Shown: one piece after another, positions 63,127-64,000 of the stretch
How the letters are laid out: each line of letters begins with the position of its first letter
Position numbering within the stretch: the first letter of the stretch is position 1
Assembly: GCF_000336555.1 (NCBI RefSeq)
Contig: NZ_KB375281.1
Location: forward strand, 3,793,436 to 3,857,435
Length of the DNA: 64,000 bases
Direction: 5' to 3'
Source: Afipia clevelandensis ATCC 49720
GTDB taxonomy: Bacteria; Pseudomonadota; Alphaproteobacteria; Rhizobiales; Xanthobacteraceae
Program-made: the position numbers and the translations under genes
The notes under the pieces: model-generated
Databases searched by the model: none
What the model was told of the DNA's origin: nothing
What the model saw: the letters and a program-made list of their open reading frames with translations, nothing else

Positions 63127-64000
63127 TTAGCGGTCGCTGGCCTGAGCCGTCTTCTGGCTCTTGGCGGCTTGCGGCTGCGGACGCGTGCCGCCCGGACGAT
63201 TGTTGATCATCGCGTCAAGCCGGTCACGTTCGGCTTCAAAGCTCGCCAGCATCGGCCCTTCAAGCGAGCGTCCGCGCGGCAGCTTGATGCGCATCGGATC
63301 GACAAAACGGCCGTTGACCAGAATTTCGTAGTGGACATGCGCTCCGGTGGAGAGGCCGGTCGATCCGACGAAGCCGATCACTTGGCCCTGCCGCACGCGC
63401 TTGCCGGGCTCCATGCCCTTGGCGAAAGCGGTCATGTGGCCATAGGCGGTTTCATATCCGTTGGGATGCTTGATGCGGATGTACTTGCCGTAGCCGCCTT
63501 CCCAGCCGGCCTTTTCGATCACGCCGTTGCCGGAGGCGAAGATCGGCGTGCCGTAAGGCGCGGCCCAGTCCACACCGGTATGCATCTTGGTGTAGCCGAG
63601 GATCGGATGGCGGCGTCCACCGAAGCCCGAGCGCATGATCGCGTTGTTGACGGGTTTGCGGACCAGGAACTTCTTCGCGCTCTTGCCGGTCTCGTCGTAG
63701 TAATCGACGATCGAGTCATCGGGCGCCTGGAAGCGATAGTATTTCTTGGTTTCGCCGCCGACGGTGAGGGCGGCGTAGAGGACGTCGTTCTTCTCGACGG
63801 TGCCGGTGGTTTCGTCGTCGCCGGCAAAGAAGACCTCGAACGAATCGCCGGCCTGAACCCTGCGCTGGAAGTCGACGTCGTAGGAGTAGATCCGGATCAT
63901 GTCCTCGATGACGGTGGCCGGAACCTTGTTGCGCAGCGCGGTCTCATAGATGCTCTGATAGAGCCGGACACCGGTGCCGTCATCCTCGTCGTCATCATCG
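63127..64000 (-). CDS. M23-family peptidase, truncated by the window edge
   Basis: The C-terminal 291 residues are visible; the frame continues beyond 64000. The M23 metallopeptidase domain has HTGVDWAAPYGTPIFASGNG and the zinc-ligand HVHYE in GLSTGAHVHYEILVNGRFVD. A preceding OapA/LysM-like segment (DFQRRVQAGDSFEVFFAGDD) is seen. It cuts peptidoglycan cross-links. The Pro/Gln/Lys tail after the domain is disordered. Confidence 0.9.
   Translation of the reverse strand, partial: DDDDEDDGTGVRLYQSIYETALRNKVPATVIEDMIRIYSYDVDFQRRVQAGDSFEVFFAGDDETTGTVEKNDVLYAALTVGGETKKYYRFQAPDDSIVDYYDETGKSAKKFLVRKPVNNAIMRSGFGGRRHPILGYTKMHTGVDWAAPYGTPIFASGNGVIEKAGWEGGYGKYIRIKHPNGYETAYGHMTAFAKGMEPGKRVRQGQVIGFVGSTGLSTGAHVHYEILVNGRFVDPMRIKLPRGRSLEGPMLASFEAERDRLDAMINNRPGGTRPQPQAAKSQKTAQASDR

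Overview
The window is chromosomal DNA of an alphaproteobacterium, most likely of the Bradyrhizobium/Afipia/Rhodopseudomonas group (Nitrobacteraceae). The evidence is the high GC, the argH-lptM-lysA-TIGR02302 block with tlpA divergent from argH, a cpdR-type single-domain receiver, a SAM-II riboswitch in front of metX-metW, and a palindromic repeat of the type common in these genomes. No species assignment is possible from the sequence alone.

Left part (1-11875) is accessory DNA. Positions 1-5025 are clearly less GC-rich than the rest. They hold a SEL1-repeat secreted protein and a three-gene cassette of unrecognised envelope proteins (secreted, lipoprotein, secreted). The cassette lies between two copies of a 28-bp direct repeat. 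Next comes a scar of an internally deleted IS3-family element that cuts a gene remnant. From 5750 to 11702 a compact minus-strand module carries a tyrosine integrase, a translationally coupled unknown protein, an excisionase-like HTH protein, a rolling-circle-type replication initiator, two very small proteins, a DUF3631 ATPase and a further small protein. The integrase faces the 3' end of a tRNA-Leu(CAA) gene, the expected arrangement for an integrative element inserted at a tRNA. The left attachment site was not found.

From 12 kb to 64 kb the window is ordinary core chromosome in short operons: DsbB; an AbrB-type transporter; a PsiF-like protein; LrgA/LrgB; an SDR divergent from a GlxA-type regulator with an Old Yellow Enzyme; HNH protein; DUF2855 and AlkA; GluQ; a hybrid histidine kinase; ATP:corrinoid adenosyltransferase; EtfBA plus 3-hydroxybutyryl-CoA dehydrogenase; TlpA divergent from argH-lptM-lysA; CpdR; FtsEX; YdcF and PlsC; an aromatic/histidine operon (chorismate mutase-hisC-tyrosine dehydrogenase); metX-metW; ClpB; a beta-propeller protein; and an M23 peptidase that runs off the right edge.

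Two separate loci (29.8-32.5 kb and 39.5-42 kb) pair an ArsR-type repressor with VOC-fold and SRPBCC proteins, and in the second also a DoxX-like protein. Both have the palindrome AACC-N4-GGTT at the repressor start, so they may form one regulon. SoxR and a divergent monooxygenase-like gene share a perfect 18-bp soxbox. The clearest regulatory element is the SAM-II aptamer with promoter, antiterminator and terminator in front of metX. The least understood coding material is the three-gene envelope cassette and the tRNA-Leu element.
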